NCBI GenBank assembly: GCA_038025085.1 | Contig: CM076152.1 | Location: forward strand, 27,407,501-27,471,500 | Reading direction: 5' to 3' | Source: Tetragonia tetragonoides | Lineage: Eukaryota > Streptophyta > Magnoliopsida > Caryophyllales > Aizoaceae | Length of the DNA: 64,000 bases | Shown here: in pieces, positions 23,594-37,300 of the stretch | Layout of the letters: each line of letters opens with the position of its first letter | How positions within the stretch are numbered: the first letter of the stretch is position 1 | Program-made: the position numbers and the translations under genes | The notes under the pieces: model-generated | Told to the model about the DNA's origin: nothing | Seen by the model: only the letters and a program-made list of their open reading frames with translations | Databases searched by the model: none

Positions 23594-24995
23594 TCAACCG
23601 GAATCATTGTTGTCAGCCTCATCATCAACGAACAGCCCCTGACCATAGTTCCCGGTCGAGTAATGGAGAGAAGAGCTATAGATAGGCCTATTGTTCTTAT
23701 GTCTCATGTCCCGACCGCCATATGCCGATGCATGCATAGGGGTACCTGCAGAAAACCCTGAAGCAAAGAAGTTCGCTATGGCCTCACTGGCGAAATCTGT
23801 GGCCACATCCTGATGCGAAGGCCCAGCATATGACATATCCCATCCAGGGGCATTTGCCCAGCCTCCAGCCAAGGGCGTAGCAACAGGCAGCCTATCAAGA
23901 GAAGCTAGAAATCAGCAGGAGAGAACATCTCAGGAACATTCGGAAGAGAAGGTCTGGGCGCCTTATCAACAGGAGGCCTGGTCACCACCACAGGAGGAGA
24001 ACGAGCAATAGACGGTCTGCTCGCTGAAGAAGCCCTCGCAGCAGAAGAGTGGCGAGGTCCCACTGAGGATGACGACTGGGACATCTGCAGATGATCAGAG
24101 TTAAAATGTTAAGTTAAGAACTCCACTTAGCTAAACAAAACAAAAATAAAGGGAGAAAGTCTACCCACATCAACAGTCCTGGACCGAGAACTTTTCCCCT
24201 TGCCCATCACCCGGCCATAACCCTTCTTCAACAGATGAATGAGCTTCAAAACCTGAGAGGTTTGCTCCCGGTTCAACTACAAAAAGAGAGAGAGAGCCAC
24301 AAAATAAAGTCAGCAACCAAAAGCAAACACAAATATAAAAAATAAAAATAAAAAAAGAGAGAGAGAGAAAAAATGAGAGCTTACCCCCGTGCAACCATCA
24401 GGCAAGGGCAAGCCCTCCACCGCCTCTCCATCAGCCATATGAAGGGGGAACTCCTTCACTATACGTCCCCCACTCTCTCCAACATACCTCACCTCATTGG
24501 TCGGTAAGGTCACGCTTGGGGGCTGACCCCGAGAAGCTCTAGAATGAGACCTCCTAGCGACCTGAGGAGCTAGACGATTCGCCTGCAGGATACAAATAGT
24601 CAGTATATTACACATATGGTTAAAGGATGCAGAGAAGTTTATTACCTTAGAAGTGAGGTCCGACATCAAGCGGTCCAAGCAATAGGCCAGGTACATGGCA
24701 GTACGGTCTAAACCAGCGACCTCCGGCACGAGAAATTCCATGGCCTCCCTACCACGGATCACAACCCCAGGTCCCGCACACTCAAACCACGCAGGTAAAA
24801 CATGGTCAAAGGAGGATCCTCCGGAACCAAATTAGTACCCAGGGAGGGGTAGACCAACCGAGTCAAACGATCCCCCAAGTACCATACAAAGCTGAATGGC
24901 CCCTCGAAGACCGCCCCTAGAGAAGATACCCTAAAAGACTCTAGGGTAATGTGGGGTGGAACCGCAGGAACATCGTCAAAAGTGGACCATAACAC
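23594..24995 (-). pseudogene. Antisense gene 1 (aORF1), 3' exons
   Basis: A spliced minus-strand gene is readable. Exon 24995-24646 opens VLWSTFDDVPAVPPH after acceptor TACAG, has one frameshift near 24765 and ends at AAG|GTAAT. Exon 24582-24385 follows acceptor CCTGCAG (ANRLAPQVARRSHSR). Exon 24276-24165 follows TTTTTGTAG (LNREQTSQVLKL). Exon 24084-23594 follows ATCTGCAG, is Ser/Pro-rich, has a frameshift near 23908, and ends GLFVDDEADNNDSG-stop. All introns are GT-AG with pyrimidine-rich acceptors. This is the C-terminal half of the plant-mobile-domain-like protein whose N-terminal exons lie at 37366-37883 and 46607-47185. Confidence 0.72.
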
Positions 24996-25033
24996 CTGTA
25001 GATTACCAGTTCAAAGTTCATTCACACAAAATG

Positions 25034-28000
25034 TGTAACAACCACCAAAATTACCACCATTGATTAGAGATTAAACTTGTGAGTTATCAAAAATTTAGGT
25101 TGTCTTTGACAAATTGATTTAAAATTTTAAACCTGTTAACCTTTGCCCCGGTTCAGACAAAAGATATTCCTTTCTTACGTCAGAGAAACTTTTCTCTAGC
25201 ATATGTGGAGACATTAGAGAAACCAATAGCAGCCCCTTTGGATCGGAAATAAAAGGAGAGAAATCTAAACCAAGCTAATTGTTCATCGCTTGTATCTTTG
25301 TTTGTGATTACGGAACGTCATATACTTAGAACCAAACTGACATTCAATTGTCATGTCCCATATGGTATTGGATTAAGATTCTAAGAAACCTCTTAGTAGA
25401 CCATTAGAAGTCTTCTAGAGAGTTAAAACCTATTTTAAGTTAAAGCACGTACTTGGTCATTATGTCGTGTTCAATTCGAGACCCGTTTCTTCGTTGTTAA
25501 GCCACTATCTCTCTGAAGCATTATTGCCAACCAATAGTGCCATGTTTCTAATGTGGTAGTCAAGAAAATCCGTGCCCAAACACTATAGGGTATCACCTTA
25601 GAAGAGCCACACAAATCAAGCACAATGGAATAGCATTAAGAGAACGAAGACGATTTGAACATTGCTACCTCAATGGTGCCTTATGGGCTAAGCAATGGAT
25701 AAACATAACCTTAGTTGATCTTATCCTCATCATGAATTTTTGATCTTATCCAAAAGGGATAAGAATGAGAACCTTTTTCCAAGCAAGCTGCTTACCCAGC
25801 ACAAGTCACTTATAAGCCGATGCAGTAGTTGTGCATTAGGCCTCTGTTGTAGATAAGTTTGATCGCCCTTATCCTTTAAGATAGAGTCCAATACTTTTAT
25901 CAAAGCAACCATGTCATGTGACCTTCCTTATTGTATGAGAATAGCCCCAAGTGATGCTCCAATAGCAAAGAGAACCATCCTTAAACAAGATCACAAACAA
26001 ACATGATCCAGAAACAACAGCTCATGTATTGTCTATGATTGGAGAGACGTTTCCTATGACCTATAACCCCAACCTATAGCTTTATTTGATCCTAATGAGA
26101 CGACCTACCTTTAGGCTATAGGTAGCTCACCATACGTCTTTAAAACCCGCCTAATACAGCCAAGAAGGCAAGCTTATCCAACCGCCATACAGCACCGACC
26201 TACCTGGCGTGTTGAAGTCGGTTTTGACACCTACTTTAGTCATGCTTATCCTATCTTGTTGCGTGTGAAACTTTTCCACCTTCAAGCCCTATAAAATTCC
26301 CAAGAACGCAGCCATTTTGCGTTCATTTCGCGCACCTCTAACCCTCTCAAAAACTCCACTTCTCCCAACTGAGCAATTCAACCCGTAAGATTGATACCTC
26401 TACACTCTTAGGTGATTATCTCCTTGAATACTTATTATAAGGACATCCTACAACCTTTGTTGGAACCCTAAGAAATAAATAATCAATTCCCAGTTGGTGT
26501 TTTCCATAAAAGTTATCATATAGACCCTCCAATAGTCCTTTACTTTACACCTTCAATTCTGCAGCCCATCCAGCATTACTCCTTAAGTTACTTTGTGAGT
26601 TTCTCATGGATTCTAAGTCCAATTGAACTCAAATTCGACTACGGTGACCTTGGTGACCTTAGAAACCTGTTGGAAGTGAAAGGGGAAGGTTGTTGAAGCC
26701 CAAGTTAGATGTTCTTTGAGCAATCGTACCTTATAGTCTTAGATAGTATGAGGTAACTACCATGTCCAGCCTTTTGCTAACTACTTTCGTTTTCAAACCT
26801 ATTTGCTATGTGTTCTATATATGGTTTGTATTTGTTTTAAAAATAGTGTTCTCAATGGTATTTGATGCTTTGTTACAAGTTTTATGTTTTCAAAAGCAAA
26901 GAAGTCGGAATTGTTGGTAAGGGGAAAACAATCAGAATAATGGATTTATTGTTACTGCTTTGTTCTGTGTGACAATGTGTTATGTGTAAAGACATTAATC
27001 ACTTAAAGTGAAAGAATTACATGTGGGTTGAGAAGCTCATGGTAAAGTATCTCCACGAGTGACGGACATTTTGTGCTCCAAAAAATCGTTCTTGAAAGGG
27101 AACCCTCCTTGGAGAATTGTGTATATTGTGTGTCGTCCTTAAGGTCATGGTATGTACGGCCATGAATGTCCTGTGTTGAACTCTCTGAAATACATAAATG
27201 TCTTGTGTTGAAGTATCTCCGAAGGACATACTCTACGGTAAAGTTATCTCCGAGAGTACTTAAGGGGTATGATCATACTAGACTTCTGTTTTGTGTATTG
27301 TGGCCAAGTTTTGTGGGGGAAGACGTTCCCGTAAGTAGTATACACATGGTAAAGCATCTCCATGGTGGTTATACTACCTTGTTCACTTTCCCAATGCCAT
27401 AATAAAAGAAACGGATTATCGGAGTACGAAGTGTGATCGAGGATTGGATTCTGAGAAGTTATCTGTTATCGATGAAATCTGTTGGTTGTTTTTGAAGTTA
27501 TGGTTTCTGAAAAGCTTTCATTTTCAAAGGATGGTTTTCTGTTTTCCAACGAAAAGTCTTCGTTTTCATAAATGTTTTTCAAAAAAGAGTTTTACTCTAA
27601 TGTGTTAAAGGTTCCTAAGGCACGTGTACTTAGGAATTGGTTTTTACATGGTAGAGTGGTGTTACTCAGTTGTTGCTGATTTGACCCCTGTTCTCTCCAT
27701 TTATGGGGAGGGCAGTGTTTGTTATCTGTTGAGTTTATTTTTGCAGGTGCTGTCTTTCGGGAAACAGGGCTTAGATGAGAGAACGCCAAGTGTAGATAAC
27801 TGTCATTTCTTTTTAGTTATAGTAAGCGTGTTTGTAAAACAGTTATGATTTAGTTAATAAAGATCCATTGTTTCTTTTAAATAGCTCATTAGTATCACTG
27901 TCAGTTAATAGTTCTATGATTGTTTAGCTTTGTATTTCCTCTGGGAGGAAATACGGCGGTAACAAACCCAAATTAAGATTTGAGGTGCTTCTGCTAAGGA

Positions 28001-28042
28001 TGGATTTCGCCTTAATCTGCTTCGAAAATTTGGGTTGTTACA
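25034..28042 (+). repeat. 5' LTR of the LARD
   Basis: TGTAACAACC to GGGTTGTTACA, 3009 bp. A TATA box CTATAAAA lies at about 26289-26296. R-U5 is over 1.7 kb and carries four variants of GGTAAAGTATCTCC between 27041 and 27363. A 60-residue minus ORF present in both LTRs has no recognisable features. Confidence 0.93.
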
Positions 28043-28045
28043 AAA

Positions 28046-28056
28046 TGGTATCATAG
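28046..28056 (+). promoter_or_regulatory. Primer-binding site of the LARD
   Basis: TGGTATCATAG begins 3 bases after the 5' LTR. It resembles the usual initiator-Met site TGGTATCAGAG with one change. Confidence 0.75.
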
Positions 28057-28828
28057 TAATTCGTTCCTAAAGGGTACGTTCTGCAGTGCTTAGAGTGTTA
28101 GAGCGGTTTGCTCTTTGTGTCGACGCAATGATCATTATGATTTAAGCGTTAGTTAAACTAGATTAGGTTGAAATGGAATAAGCAAGACTTAAGTGTATTA
28201 AAAGAAATTAAATATGTTTAAAGCCGTCGGAAGAGAGAGTATAGAGTTAGGCTTGAGATTGCTGTTGTTATGTGGGATTATCTGTGTTGTCTTGTTTTTC
28301 TTTGTTTGCCTCTATGTGCTATAGATGGTGGAACCTAGAGGGAATGAACCTTTGCATCCTTTCATGTAGGGATTATTGCCAATGAAGCCTGTTTCAAGAC
28401 ACGTAAGCGATATGATGAGATACATAGACCATTACAATAGGATAGTCGGTCCCAATCCTTTATATCGTAATGAGGTACAAGCATATGTCATTATGAAAAC
28501 TTTACCGGGGATATCTCCATGGGTTGAGTATCGCATCTACAGTGATCTACAGTTGAGAGAATACATACCTGAAGGAGTACACCCATGTAATTACTATTTG
28601 AACCCTGAGTGGATCAGATGGTCCAAGACTGTTGATGAGGTAGAAGATAATATTTTTGAGCTAAATCAGTATTGAAAAGCCACCAGAATTCTGAGGATAT
28701 TAGATTACGTACAACTTCAAATAGTACTTGATATGGATTTAGACAATTTCTGGGAAGAAGGAATTCCAGAAATTGATGATTTTGATATGTTATATGTCAG
28801 TGATAGTGAAACTAATATCGAGATAGAT

Positions 28829-31826
28829 TGCAGGACATTCCTTAAGTGGGAGATTTTTTTACTTGGTGTAATAAGCACCAAGCATCTAGCATAGTAATGA
28901 GTAAACTTGACAGGGTCCTGTGTAATCCAGATTGGGTGACCTGGCAACAGGCTACCTCGGTGAACTTCCTTAATGCTGGGATCTCTGATCATTCCCCTAG
29001 CATTGTGCAGCTTGTTACTGTTCTAATTGCCCTAAATCCTTCAAGTGCCTGTAGTGTTGGGGTGAAGACCCTGAATCTCTGCATATTATCCAGGCTGTTT
29101 GGCAGAAGCCTGTGTGGGGCTGCCCTATGTTCCAGGTTACAAAAAAATTGCAATGGCTTAAAAAAGAGTTGAAGGGGTTGCACACCAAAAGGTTTAATAT
29201 TGTGACCAAGAAAGTGTCGGATGCTGAAGATAAGTTGAAGGAGGTCCAGAATCAATTACAAAAAAGTCCTACTGATGCAGCTTTGATACAAAGAGAAAAG
29301 GATGCTACCACAGATTATTTGAAGTGGAGAAGGGTAGAGGAAAGCATTTTGCAGCAAAAAGCTAAGGGGGTGGAAATTGGTTTGGGGGATAAGAATAATA
29401 GGTACTTTCATGCTAAAGTTAAGGAGTGGCATGGTAAGCAAAGTGTGAGGGCTCTGTATGATGCTAGTATCTGGCATAATAATCCGAAAGTGGTTTATGA
29501 GCTTATTGTCAATTTTTATAAGGGATTGTTTGGGTCTGCTCATCATACAGAAGAATTTGATGCTACTTTGTTCCAGGAGGGTCCTAGATTATCTGAGCAG
29601 CAGCGGAGTGATATGAAAAGAGAAGTAACTGATCAAGAGATCAAAAATGTTATATTTGGGATTCCCTACTTGAAAGCCCCAGGTCCAGATGGGTATAGCT
29701 CTGTATTTTTTAAGCAAGCTTGGAGTATTATTGGTAAGGATGTGTGTGCAGCAGTACGTGATTTTTTTTGTCAGTGGCAAGCTCCTGAAATCCTTGAACA
29801 CTACAGCTATTACACTTGTCCCTAAGTGTGATAATCCCTCTTCTGTAAGTGATTATAGGCCGATAGCATGCTGCAATGTGTTGTATAAGACCATTACAAA
29901 GCTGATTGCTGAGAAGATGAAGTCTGTTGTGCCCCAACTTGTGGGAATGGAGCAATCTGCTTTTGTTCCTGGTAGGAGAATTCAGGATAACATTCTGTTA
30001 GCGCATGAGCTAGTTCCCAAATATGCAAGAAAGCAACCCTCCCCCCGTGCAATGTTAAAAATTGATGTTCGTAAAGCCTATGACTCTGCGGCTTGGAACT
30101 TTCTTGAAGGCATGCTGGAAGTTTTGGGGTTGCCTGTTTGGATGATTCAGAGGATTATGATCTGCGTGACCTCCTCCTCCTTTTCTGTTAATATCAATGG
30201 GAGCTTAACAGGGTTCTTTTCAGGGGGTCGTCGTTTGAGACAAGGGGATCCTATGTCTCAGTATCTCTTTGTAATGTGTATGGAAGGGCTCTCGAGGTTG
30301 ATGAGACAAATGGTGCATAAAACTGGGTTCAGCTCTTACCCTAAGTGTAGCAGAATTGGGTTTACGCACCTCATTTTTGCGGATGACTTGCTTGTCTTCA
30401 CCAGAGGGGATAAAAGGTCAGTAGACATTGCTATTGCAACTTTTAATTCTTTTGCTAAATTCTCTGGCTTGGAGGTAAATGATATGAAAATTTGCTTATA
30501 CTTTGGGGGTGTGGAGAGGGGAATAAGGGATGAAATACTTACTGTTATAGGTTTCCAAGAGGGCGTGATGCCTTTTCGGTACCTTTGTGTTCCCTTGATT
30601 TCCACAAGGTTAACTCACGCTTTATGCCAGCCTTTGCTCAGCAGGATCTCTAGGCATATTCACTACTGGACTACCCATTTTCTTAGCTATGCTGGAAAAA
30701 TTCAGTTGTGGAATTCTGTAGTTTTTTCCACATCAAATTTCTGGTGTGCAGTATTCCTACTTCCGAAACAGGTGATCTATGATATTCACCAAATGGGAAG
30801 AAAATTCTTATGGGGGCATCTACAGAAAACTCATGCTGTTGTCCCTATGGGATGGGGTAAGCTTTGCTGTGCCAAGAAGTATGGGGGCCTGAATATCAGA
30901 AATATTGAATACTGGAAGATTGCTACAATATGTAAGAATATTTGGTGGATTGAAAATGGGAGTGAGGGTTGCTGGATTAGGTGGATTCAGGCTTATGCCT
31001 TGAGAGGTGGCTCAATATGGAATGCAGCAGTAAATGCTGGGAGATCCTGGGTGTGGAAAAGAGTTCTGCATATTCGTGATAGACTTATTGAGAAGGGTGG
31101 CTCTAGAGCTGGAGCTATTGGTTTACTGCAAGCCATGGCGCCTGCTAGCAGGTTTAAAATCCAGGTAGCCTATGATAGATTTGATGATAGCAGGAATCAG
31201 GTCTGGTGGCATAAGATTGTGTGGGATCGTGGTGCTAGGCCGAGGCATTGCTTCATTGCTTGGTTAGCATGTCATAAAAAGCTGCTGATAAGAACTTTGC
31301 TTATCTCGAAGGGGTTGAATATTGAAAATAAGTGTGGAATTTGTGGCACTACAGGTGAGGACTGTGATCACTTATTTTTCAATTGTCAGTTTGCTGCAGC
31401 TGTGTGGCGTCGGGTTCTTCAGTGGCTTGATATTCACAGAGCTCCCCTTAGCTTTGGACATGAACTGCGCTGGTTTGACAGGAAATGTAGAGGAAAAGCT
31501 ATGATCAGTAGAATTAGACGTGCTGCGCTAGTTACTACGATATATGAGATTTGGAGTGAGAGAAATGGGAGGATTTTTAGAGAACACCATAGGTCTGTAC
31601 AGAAAGTTGTGTACCACATTCAGCAGAGCATTTGTGCTATATTTTTCAGTTTGTATAAGAATGAAGCTGAGAGAGTATTGAGATACATGTAAGTAGGAGA
31701 CACTGTATAGGAGTGTGTATGGTTGTATGCCCTGCACTTTTGTTGTGATGGTTTTCTCCGGGGTACCGCATTGGTATACCTTTGGCGAATGGATATATAC
31801 TTAACATTTTCCAAAAAAAAAAAAAA
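28829..31826 (+). mobile_element. 5'-truncated L1-type LINE with poly-A tail
   Basis: It is flanked by a 15-bp direct repeat AATATCGAGATAGAT (28814-28828 and 31825-31839; the first A bases are ambiguous with the tail). It ends in a poly-A run at about 31812-31826. The 5' end is cut within the endonuclease domain, typical of target-primed reverse transcription. It inserted in frame-neutral position in the LARD ORF. It is the youngest recognisable layer of the nest. Confidence 0.95.
28846..31692 (+). pseudogene. LINE ORF2: endonuclease tail, reverse transcriptase, zf-RVT
   Basis: The endonuclease C-terminus (GDFFTWCNKHQ ... KLDRVLCN ... GISDHSPS) opens at 28846. The RT begins near 29640 (YLKAPGPDGYSSVFFKQAW). 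A single frameshift near 29780 moves to the long frame ending at 31692, with SDYRPIACCNVLYKTI, SAFVPGRRIQDNILLAHEL, RQGDPMSQYLFVMCMEGL and the active site IFADDLLVF near 30376. The zf-RVT domain (CGICGTTGEDCDHLFFNC) lies at about 31333-31390. There is no RNase H domain. Apart from truncation and the frameshift it is open, so it is recent. Original function: nicking and target-primed reverse transcription. Confidence 0.95.
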
Positions 31827-32202
31827 TATCGAGATAGATGTTCAGGGTGAAGCCACTTACGTTATAGATCATGTACACCTAGATGATGGGGTAGACGAAG
31901 AAAATATGGTATTAGAAGACAGTTATATGGGTGAGGACGTAAAACCAAATAGAGTAGAAGAATGTACAAGGATCAATGTGGAACCTAGCCCAGAAGAGCT
32001 GCGTATGCAACAACAAAGATATGTTGAAGAACATTTGACTGTAAACCAACATGCCTGTATTAAGTTACATTGGTGCAATGGAGTTGAGATAATTGAGGTT
32101 AGCTCAGATGAATGGGGGAGTGATGATATTGAGAATGACTCAGGGGAAGAACCAGAAGAGATACCTATAGAGGATTATTCAGATGCGACCAGTGAAGATT
32201 AG

Positions 32203-34308
32203 TAAAGAACTGGATTGAACATTGGAAGGGGGAAAACCTTTGGAAGACAATAGGCTAGCTCGCACCAACCAGAAAGTCTGTTATGTACATATGACTTTGC
32301 CTAGTTGTGTTTATTTCTATGTTAAATGTGTATGATAAAGGTGTGTAACTTAGTTCTACTAAGAACATATTTTGGTTGTATAGTGGTTATGTATTTGTTA
32401 GTTTTATTGTAAATAGCAGGTTGTACCTCGACACTAGGTTGTAATATACAAGGTTTTGTTACAAAAGTAGTTTCTTTGCTAAGTTTATGATTGTAATTCT
32501 GTTAAGGATATGGCTTTGGGGGTACCTAACATTAGCAATAAGTTTGAGGATTTTGGAAGTAACAGTTTGATTTATTGATGACATTAAGGAGAGTTTGCCA
32601 GATTGTAGATTATTTGTTCATGCCCTATTAGTTTAAATATCAGAGTGCGCAGCGGAAGCATGTTATGATGACATACCCTACAAGTGTCAGGCTCAAGTTT
32701 GGGGACATTATTGATTGTATTTAACAGCTTAAGTGTATTGGTATAATCAAATTTTTACCGATCATACGAGGAAAGCTAGTACTGTCTATTTCACTTATTT
32801 CCCGAGTATGCATGTTTCCCCGTGAAGCACATTAGAACAGAGCTGAAGTGCCTTGGATAGGTTATTCCTAGTGACTAGTTTTAACACCTCTAGATGTTGA
32901 GGGAACATGATTATATCTGTTTGAAGTATTGATTTGTGTTTTGGGTATTCTCATTTGAGAACCGAGGATTGAGGAATCCGCAACAGTGTTAGATGATTAG
33001 GTGAGATCATTATGAGTTTCTAGTCATACTATTGGGAGTGAGGAGTATCCCAAACGTTTTAGGTGTTGATGACTTAGTATTCAAAGAGGTAGTTGGGTCA
33101 TCATATGTGACATTCAGTATACCTTAGAGAAGGGAAAGACCAAGTGGATAATGTACAAGTTATGTTAAGTATGTAAGGGAAGTAAAGTTGGCTACAATTA
33201 GCAAATGTATATATTCTGGGTTATGAGAAGATGTGGATATGCATTTTCCAAATAATGTAGTTGAGAGTTAAAGGAAGAAACAAGTTAATTTAGGGAACCT
33301 GTGCCATAATTTGTGAGCTATCTATCATTATTAAATAATGATGGGCATACGATATAGAATGAGACTATACATGGGTATATGAGAATATTTTGAAATACCG
33401 ATCTTGGTATTGAGGCTCAGAGGATATTAGCTTCTTTATCTCTTGGCATGTGTGAAAGTAACCTAAGATATTGACTCTTAGGTGATAAGCATAACTTTAT
33501 TAAACTGTGATATGGTTATGAATTTGCCCGAGAATAGATGTTTGAGAGCCTGAGATGATTGTGTTACTGTGTATGTAGGCCATGGTGGCCATGGTTCTAT
33601 TATTGATATTATTTTTGCGGTTTTACCGCCAAGCTCACTTTACACATTGACGAGGCTATAAGAGCTAATAACCGAGAGCAATTGGCACACTTGTTGGATA
33701 ATTAAGTTTATTAAATGGCAAGCATATCGGATTACTTATCGAGAGTTCTTGGTTGCAAACCTTTCAAGATTAGTGATTTATTGTAAAATCTAATGTTGCT
33801 AGAGAAAGTTGAGATACTCATTTTAGTGCGTGGTTCATGTATATGGAGTAAGAGGGTTTTAAGTACTGATGATTTGAGTTTGATTTTGGTGATTTATTTG
33901 AAGGACTTAAAATTAAGGGATATAAGGAGAATTATACAGAGTATGAACCTCGTACCTGGTGATTTATGGAACGTACTTATGAGTATCATATCGATGTTTG
34001 GAGATCGACATTTATGAGGATTAAGTTGACCTAGTGGTGTTAAGTAAAGAAGAGAGTTTGAAATTAACAATTATATTTGGGCACTTTTGGTTAAATTGTG
34101 ATATATTGTGAACTTATAGACTGATGTCTTAGTAAGTGGTGGAATAGATGACATTTGAGCACATATATATCAAGGTTTGACTGATATAGTCTGTCTAGTA
34201 TGATGTGATCATCCGATTGGGTATTTGTAGTCAAACAATACTCTTTTGAATGTTTTAAGTAAACCTAAGGACTAACTCAGTTTAAGTTTCGGGGACGAAA
34301 CTTTTTTT
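32203..34308 (+). other. Noncoding internal region of the LARD
   Basis: About 2.1 kb with many stops in all frames. A 74-residue ORF at 33793-34017 shows no recognisable feature. In a complete Tekay element pol would be here; I see no RT or integrase motif. Confidence 0.6.
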
Positions 34309-34321
34309 AAGGAGGGTAGAA
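34309..34321 (+). promoter_or_regulatory. Polypurine tract of the LARD
   Basis: AAGGAGGGTAGAA directly precedes the 3' LTR and would prime plus-strand synthesis. Confidence 0.85.
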
Positions 34322-37300
34322 TGTAACAACCACTAAAATTACCACCATTGATTAGAGATTAAACTTGTGAGTTATCAAAAATTTAGGTTGTCTTTGACAA
34401 ATTGATTTAAAATTTTAAACCTGTTAACCTTTGCCTCGGTTCAGACAAAAGATATTCCTTTCTTACGTCAGAGAAACTTTTCTCGAGCATATGTGGAGAC
34501 ATTAGAGAAACCAATAGCAACCCCTTTGGATAGGAAATAAAAGGAAAGAAATCTAAACCAAGCTAATTGTTCATCGCCTGTATCTTTGTTTGTGATTACG
34601 GAACGCCATATACTTAGAACCAAACTGACATTCAATTATCATGTCCCATACGGTATTAGATTAAGATTCCTAGAAACCTCTTAGTAGACCATTAGAAGTC
34701 TTCTAGAAAGTTAAAACCTATTTTAAGTTAAAGCACGTACTTGGTCATTATGTCGTGTTCAATTCGAGACCCGTTTCTTCGTCGTTAAGCCACTATATCT
34801 CGGAAGCATTATTTCCAATGGATAGAGACATGTTTCTAATGTGGTAGTAAAGCCAATCCATGCCCAAACACCAAAGGATATCACCTTAGAAGAGCCAAAC
34901 AAATCAAGCACAATGGAATAGCATTAAGAGAACAAAGACGATTTGAACTTTGCTATCTCAATGGTGCCTTATGGGCTAAGCAATGTATAAACACAACCTT
35001 AGTTGATCTTATCCTCATCATGAATTTTTGATCTTATCCAAAATGGATAAGAATGAGAACCTTTTTCCAAGCAAGCTTCTTACCCAACACAAGTCACTTA
35101 GAAGCCGATGCAGTAGTTGTGCATTAGGCCTCTGTTGTAGATAAGTTTGATCGCCCTTATCATTTAAGATAGAGTCCAATACTTTTATCCAAGCTACCAT
35201 GTCATGTGACCTTACTTATTGTATGAGAATATCCCCAAGTGATGCTCCAATAGCAAAGAGAACCATCCTTAAACAAGATCACAAACAAACATGTTCCAGA
35301 AACAACAGCTCATGTATTGTCTATGATTGGAGAGACGTTTCCTATGTCCTATAACCCCAACCTATAGCTGTATTTGATCTTTATGATACACCCTTCTTTT
35401 AGGCTATCAAATTAGCTCACCATAGGTCTTTAATATCCGCCTAATAAAGCCAAGAAGGCAAGCTTATCCAAACGCCATACAGCACCGACCTTCTTGGCGT
35501 GTTGAAGTCGGTTTTGGCACCAAATTTAGTCATGCTTATCCTATCTTGTTGCGTGTGAAACTTTGCCACCATAAATCCCTATAAAATGCCCTGCAGCCAT
35601 TTTGCGTTCATTTATCGAACCTCTACCCCTCTCAAAAACGCCACTTCTCCCAACTGTACAATTCAACCCGTAAGATTGATACCTCTGCACTCTTAGGTGA
35701 TTATCTCCTTGAATACTTATGATAAGACATCCTACAACTTTTGCTGGAACCCTAAGACATAAATACTCAATTCCTAGTTGGTGTTTTCCATAAAAGTGAT
35801 CATATAGACCCTCCAATAGTCTTTTACATTACACCTTCAATTCTGCAGCCCACACAGGATTACTCCTTAAGTTACTTTGTGAGTTTCTCATGGATTGTAA
35901 GTCCAATTGAACTCAAATTCGACTATGGTGACTTTGGTGACCTTATAAACCTGTTGGAAGTGAAAGGGAAAGCTTGTTGAAGCCCAAGTTAGATGTTCTT
36001 TGAGCAATCGTACCCTATAGTCTGAGATAGTATGAGGTAACTACCATGTCCACCCTTTTGCTAACTACTTTCGTTTTCAAACCTATTTGCTATGTGTTCT
36101 ATACATGGTTTGTATTCATTTTAAAAATAGTGTTCACAATGGTATTTGATACTTTGTTTAAGTTTTGTGTTTTGAGAAGCAAAGAAGTCGGAATTGTTGG
36201 TAAGGGACAAACAATCAGAATAATGGATTTATTGTTACTGCTTTGTTCTGTGTGACAATGTGTTATGTGTAAAGACATTAATCACTTAAAGTGAAAGAAT
36301 TACATGTGGGTAGAGAAGCTCATGGTAAAGTATCTCCACGAGTGACGGACATTTTGTGCTCCAAAAAATCGTTCTTGAAAAGGAACCCTCCTTGGAGAAT
36401 TGTGTATATTGTGTGTCGTCCTTAAGGTCATGGTATGTACGGCCATGAATGTCCTGTGTTGAACTCTCCGAAAGACATAAATGTCTTGTGTTGAAGTATC
36501 TCTGAAGGACATACTCTACGGTAAAGTTATCTCCGAGGGTACTTAAGGGGTATGATCATACTAGACTTCTGTTTTGTGTATTGTGGCCAAGTTTTGTGGG
36601 GGAAGACGTTCCCGTAAGTAGTATACACATGGTAAAGCATCTCCATGGTGGTTATACTACCTTGTTCACTTTCCCAATGCCATAATAAAAGAAACGGATT
36701 ATCGGAGTATGAAGTGTGATCGAGGATTGGATTCTGAGAAGTTATCTGTTATCGATGAAATCTGTTGGTTGTTTTTGAAGTTATGGTTTCTGAAAAGCTT
36801 TCATTTTCAAAAGATGGTTTTCTGTTTTCCAACGAAAAGTCTTCGTTTTCATAAATGTTTTTCAGAAAAGATTTTTACTCTAATGTGATAAAGGTTCCTA
36901 AGGCACGTGTAAGGAATTGATTTTTACATGGTAGAGTAGTGTTACTCAACTTTTGGTGATTTGATCCCTGTTTTCTCCATTTATGTGGAGGGCAGTGTTT
37001 GTTATCTGTTGAGTTTATTTTTGCAGGTGCTGTCTTTCGGGAAACAGGGCTTAGATGAGAGAACGCTAAGTGTAGATAACTGTCATTCTTTTTAGTTATA
37101 GTAAGCGTGTCTGTAAAACAATTATGATTTAGTTAATAAAGATCCACTATTTCTTTTCAATAGCTCATTAGTATCACTGTCAGTTAATAATTCTATGATT
37201 GTTTAGCCTTGTATTTCCTCCGGGAGGAAATACGGCGGTAACAAGCCCAAATTAAGGTTTGAGGTGCTTCCGCTAAGTATGGATTCCGCCTTAATCAGGC

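Larger units (their letters stand above)
28325..32202 (+). pseudogene. Unknown acidic ORF of the LARD, interrupted by a LINE
   Basis: One reading frame runs from a possible Met at 28325 (MVEPRGNEPLHPF) through a TAG near 28364 and a TGA at 28673 to the LINE target site at 28828. It continues in the same frame after the LINE from about 31840 to a stop at 32200-32202, about 290 residues in all. The N-terminal part has MPMKPVSRHVSDMMRYIDHY; the C-terminal part is strongly acidic (SSDEWGSDDIENDSGEEPEE). The frame match across the LINE supports a former coding sequence. It does not look like chromoviral gag or any family I know. Confidence 0.55.

Noticed and set aside
25730..25912. 60-residue minus ORF, repeated at 35018-35200
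   Set aside because: It is present twice only because it lies in both LTRs of the LARD; no start context, domain or promoter supports it.
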